From positions 372,001-436,000 of the forward strand of contig QEYB01001497.1 of assembly GCA_017562135.1 (NCBI GenBank): 64,000 nt of DNA, written 5' to 3'. Both the position numbers and the translations under genes were made by a program. The notes beneath the pieces were generated by a model. That model was given only the letters and a program-made list of their open reading frames with translations. It searched no databases and was not told where the DNA came from. Of the stretch, positions 61,401 through 64,000 are shown one piece after another; position 1 is the first letter of the stretch, and the number at the start of each line of letters is the position of its first letter. The stretch comes from Dipylidium caninum (Eukaryota; Platyhelminthes; Cestoda; Cyclophyllidea; Dipylidiidae).

Positions 61401-64000
61401 CGCCCAAGGGGCTGGTCTCCGCGCCACCGTCGATTTTCGCAGTCCGGATGGGCCGTCATGGAGGTGAACATCACCCCTCCCCTATCCCCCACCCCACCCC
61501 CCCATCCTCACGATCGTGTGGAAATCTGTGGCTGTTTTGCGGCCGACCTGTTCCTTCTTTATTCGGTCAACTGTGTCTTACCGCGAACGTCCTCATAAAT
61601 ATTCCAGCCCCCGGGAGGAACTGCAACCGTGACACCCGCGGGGGGGGGAGGGGAGGGGGGACGGGACGGGGACGGCAGCACTACGCACAACGATGTGGTC
61701 CAGCGGTGGGAGAATTGCCCTGAACTAAATTCTCCTCGGGCAGTGCCACAGGTTCCCACACACAGCTCATCTGGTCGAAATCGGCACGAGTTATTATCGC
61801 ACCAGGCGGCGCAGATGCATGCAACGCCGTTCGCGTCCATGTCTTCGTGTTGGTCCCAACCATACATCAGAATGGTACTGCGCACACCGGCGCCCCCACC
61901 TCGCTCGCCTCCACCTCTCCCCGCTTCGCCCCACTGCCTCCCGCCCCTATCGGCCTTCATTCTACCTCCTCCTCGCTTCGCCCCGCCTCGCCTCACCCAG
62001 CATTCCCCGCTCCGGTGTCCATCAAACGGCCCATCGAGACCCCGCAGTTATCGCTAGCTGGTTCCCGCGCAGAAACTGGTTTCCGCACCTCGCCAGCAGG
62101 TGCTCCATGACTGGCATGCAAATAACCGTGTGTGTGTGTGTGTGTGCGCGCGTGTCTACCTACCTGCCCGCCTGGCCGTGTGCACAAAACAATAAACGTA
62201 ATGGTCCGGGGGTTATGTGAAAGGTCGGGGTTAGAAAAACTGAGGGTGCACATTTGGTGTCCTATTGTGCTCATCGTCGTCATCGTCTGATTAGACGCAG
62301 CGATAAGAGGTCAACTGGGAAGGCTGGGAGTTGAGGTGACCCACAAACAAACGGGTTTTACTGATCACCTTTAGTCGGATTTGTATTTACCAAGTCCACT
62401 CATGACCGGGCTAATGTGTGCTCTCGTGTACAAGGAGTTCATACGTCGCAGTCTGTCGTAATTCACCAGCCGTCTGGCTCCTCAGAACAAGGCGACGCTC
62501 CGAGGAGCTGAACAAAGTCCCAGCTGGACGGGGGTTCTTTAGCAGTTCCCTTCCTCTCTCGCCCCTCGCCGCCTGCAGACCGGCACTGTCTGTAGATATG
62601 ATTTACCGCCGTAATGTGTCGAGAAGTGACACGTGCACGAAGCCAATGGCAGCTGACTGTGGGAGAGAAATCTCCTCCCACCTGCATTTGTAAAAAGGTC
62701 ACCCTTCGATGGATTAACTTGGAGCGACTTCGACCGCCTCCTGCGACAGTCTTTACAGCCTGTGGACCACCGCCAAGTGGGGGTGAGCGAGAATAGGGTC
62801 CGCAGTCTCCTTCCACCGCGGTATTCTTGTCTCTTTGTGTCCCTCCATTGGTCCCACATCGGTGACTGAGCAGGCTAGTTGTTGAGAGGATGAAGTTAAC
62901 CCTCCCCGAGGCTATCGCCAGTGTGTCCCACCGCGATGGTTATCAGATCATACCACCTCCCACATAACCGGGTGCGTAATAGCCATTTCAGGATAGTTGA
63001 GCTGACGGTGAGGCGTCCGGGGGGGCCTCGGGACTGAACTTTATGGCATTTTGGATGTAAACTAATCGGACAGACTTTAGTCAACTCAGTATGTGGGCGC
63101 GACACCGCGGGTGGGAATGAAGACTCACGTTGCCGGTGATAGAAGCGAAATGTGCGCTTCAGGCAGCCGAGATGCCCCTGTTCTCCTGCCTTCCCTCACG
63201 AGTCATCCACCCCAACAGAATAGTGAAGGTCTCCAAGCCTTCCCTCATCCTGTAATCCCTCTCGTATCCCCCTGGTGACGCGCCTGACCCATCGGGTCAG
63301 AGCGGCGGCAGACGACGAAAGCCTCCGCGTCCCCAAGCCAGTCGCCGAGTGACAAGCATGTGGCGTGTAAAACGAATTTGTGGACTAATCTGGTGAGGTA
63401 ATCAGTGCAAACAAGTGTCCAGGAAATAAACGAGGTCGTGGCCAACCTACTTAAAATTTTCCCCTTTGATTGCCTGTCCTCCAGTCCAACCGACTGGAAA
63501 TCGCGTTCTCCCGGCGGGACGACTTCCCCTCCCTGCAGTAGTCGGAGTGGCCAACACGTCCGATTAACTGTCCTCCCCACGGCCGAGCTTTAGCACTCCA
63601 CCAAACCGGCTCCATTGATTCCCGATATCGATCGGAAAACGGTGCACTCACGAGGTGTGGAAGGAAGGCCCGATAATACAGTCGTTTTAACGCGGAGCGG
63701 GGGGGAGGGGGGATTCGCCCAATCCGGTTAGCTGGTACGCCAAACAGTCCGTTGTTCGGCCTTTCTCTCGCCAGCGCTCTCGTTCGGTGGCTCGGCCGTC
63801 GCGTCCGTGTCGCGGTGGCAACTCACACACTCATCAGTAATCAGAAAAATAAACTTCTCGGTCCTGCCAGAGGCGCTGCGTGGCATTTCGTCGCCATCGT
63901 CACCAGCCTCAAGTCGACAAGGGAGAATTGAAGTGTCAGCGGGGTTGTTTCCCTTCCCTTTCCCTTCCCCCCCCTTCCCCACTCGAGAAAGGTTGATGTG
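58461..64000. other. GC/CpG-richer DNA, no recognised gene
   Basis: Contains CA/GT repeats (59640s, 59795-59815, 62128-62154), G/C-rich low-complexity blocks (59910-60000, 61640-61670) and long frames on both strands (58487-59044 -, 60266-60967 -, 61629-62057 +). CpG richness may raise frame length by removing stops. It could be the promoter or a large intron of a gene to the right. I see no homologous exon. Confidence 0.45.
62128..62154 (+). repeat. (GT)n/(GC)n microsatellite
   Basis: GT dinucleotides passing into GC dinucleotides, alternating purine-pyrimidine throughout. Confidence 0.8.

Noticed and set aside
1..64000. tRNA, rRNA, CRISPR or operon features
   Set aside because: I looked for T-loop motifs (GGTTCGAA-type), repeat-spacer arrays and bacterial gene order and found none; the DNA is eukaryotic nuclear.

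Overview
The window looks like nuclear DNA of a flatworm (Platyhelminthes, probably a parasitic neodermatan such as a cestode or fluke). The genes are eukaryotic, use the standard code and are cut into many exons. Two of them open with a run of very small introns (29-51 nt) and then switch to introns of hundreds to thousands of bases, a 5'-small/3'-large pattern reported for Schistosoma mansoni. The species itself cannot be named from the sequence. Most of the listed open frames fall in low-complexity, (CA)n- or polypurine-rich intron and intergenic DNA and are not genes.

Layout. (1) 1-4.7 kb, + strand: the last two coding exons of a biogenic-amine GPCR, best matching the 5-HT7 type; the rest of the gene lies left of the window. 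(2) 8.4-44.0 kb, - strand: one 35.6-kb gene for the WD-repeat protein WDR6 (tRNA 2'-O-methylation cofactor; Trm734/Rtt10 in yeast). I could rebuild about 21 coding exons with matching splice phases; one short exon (number 20) is only a candidate. It converges on the GPCR gene. (3) 45.56-49.06 kb, + strand: CWF19L1 (Drn1 in yeast, a lariat-debranching partner), divergent from WDR6 across a 1.5-kb gap. (4) 49.50-49.84 kb, - strand: a decayed histone H3 pseudogene. (5) 51.3-52.5 kb, + strand: TOMM40, the mitochondrial import pore, in a single exon. (6) 52.5-64 kb: CpG-richer DNA with no gene I can recognise, only a few unassigned open frames.

The genes are housekeeping functions (tRNA modification, intron turnover, protein import) plus a neural receptor; there is no operon-like or defence system. 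The most unusual signals are: the clustering of 29-51-nt introns at the facing 5' ends of WDR6 and CWF19L1; a dispersed palindrome GTCAC-N6-GTGAY present five times in non-coding DNA; the WDR6 stop codon lying inside its own AATAAA signal; a one-base frame break at the presumed CWF19L1 start; and the H3 pseudogene.
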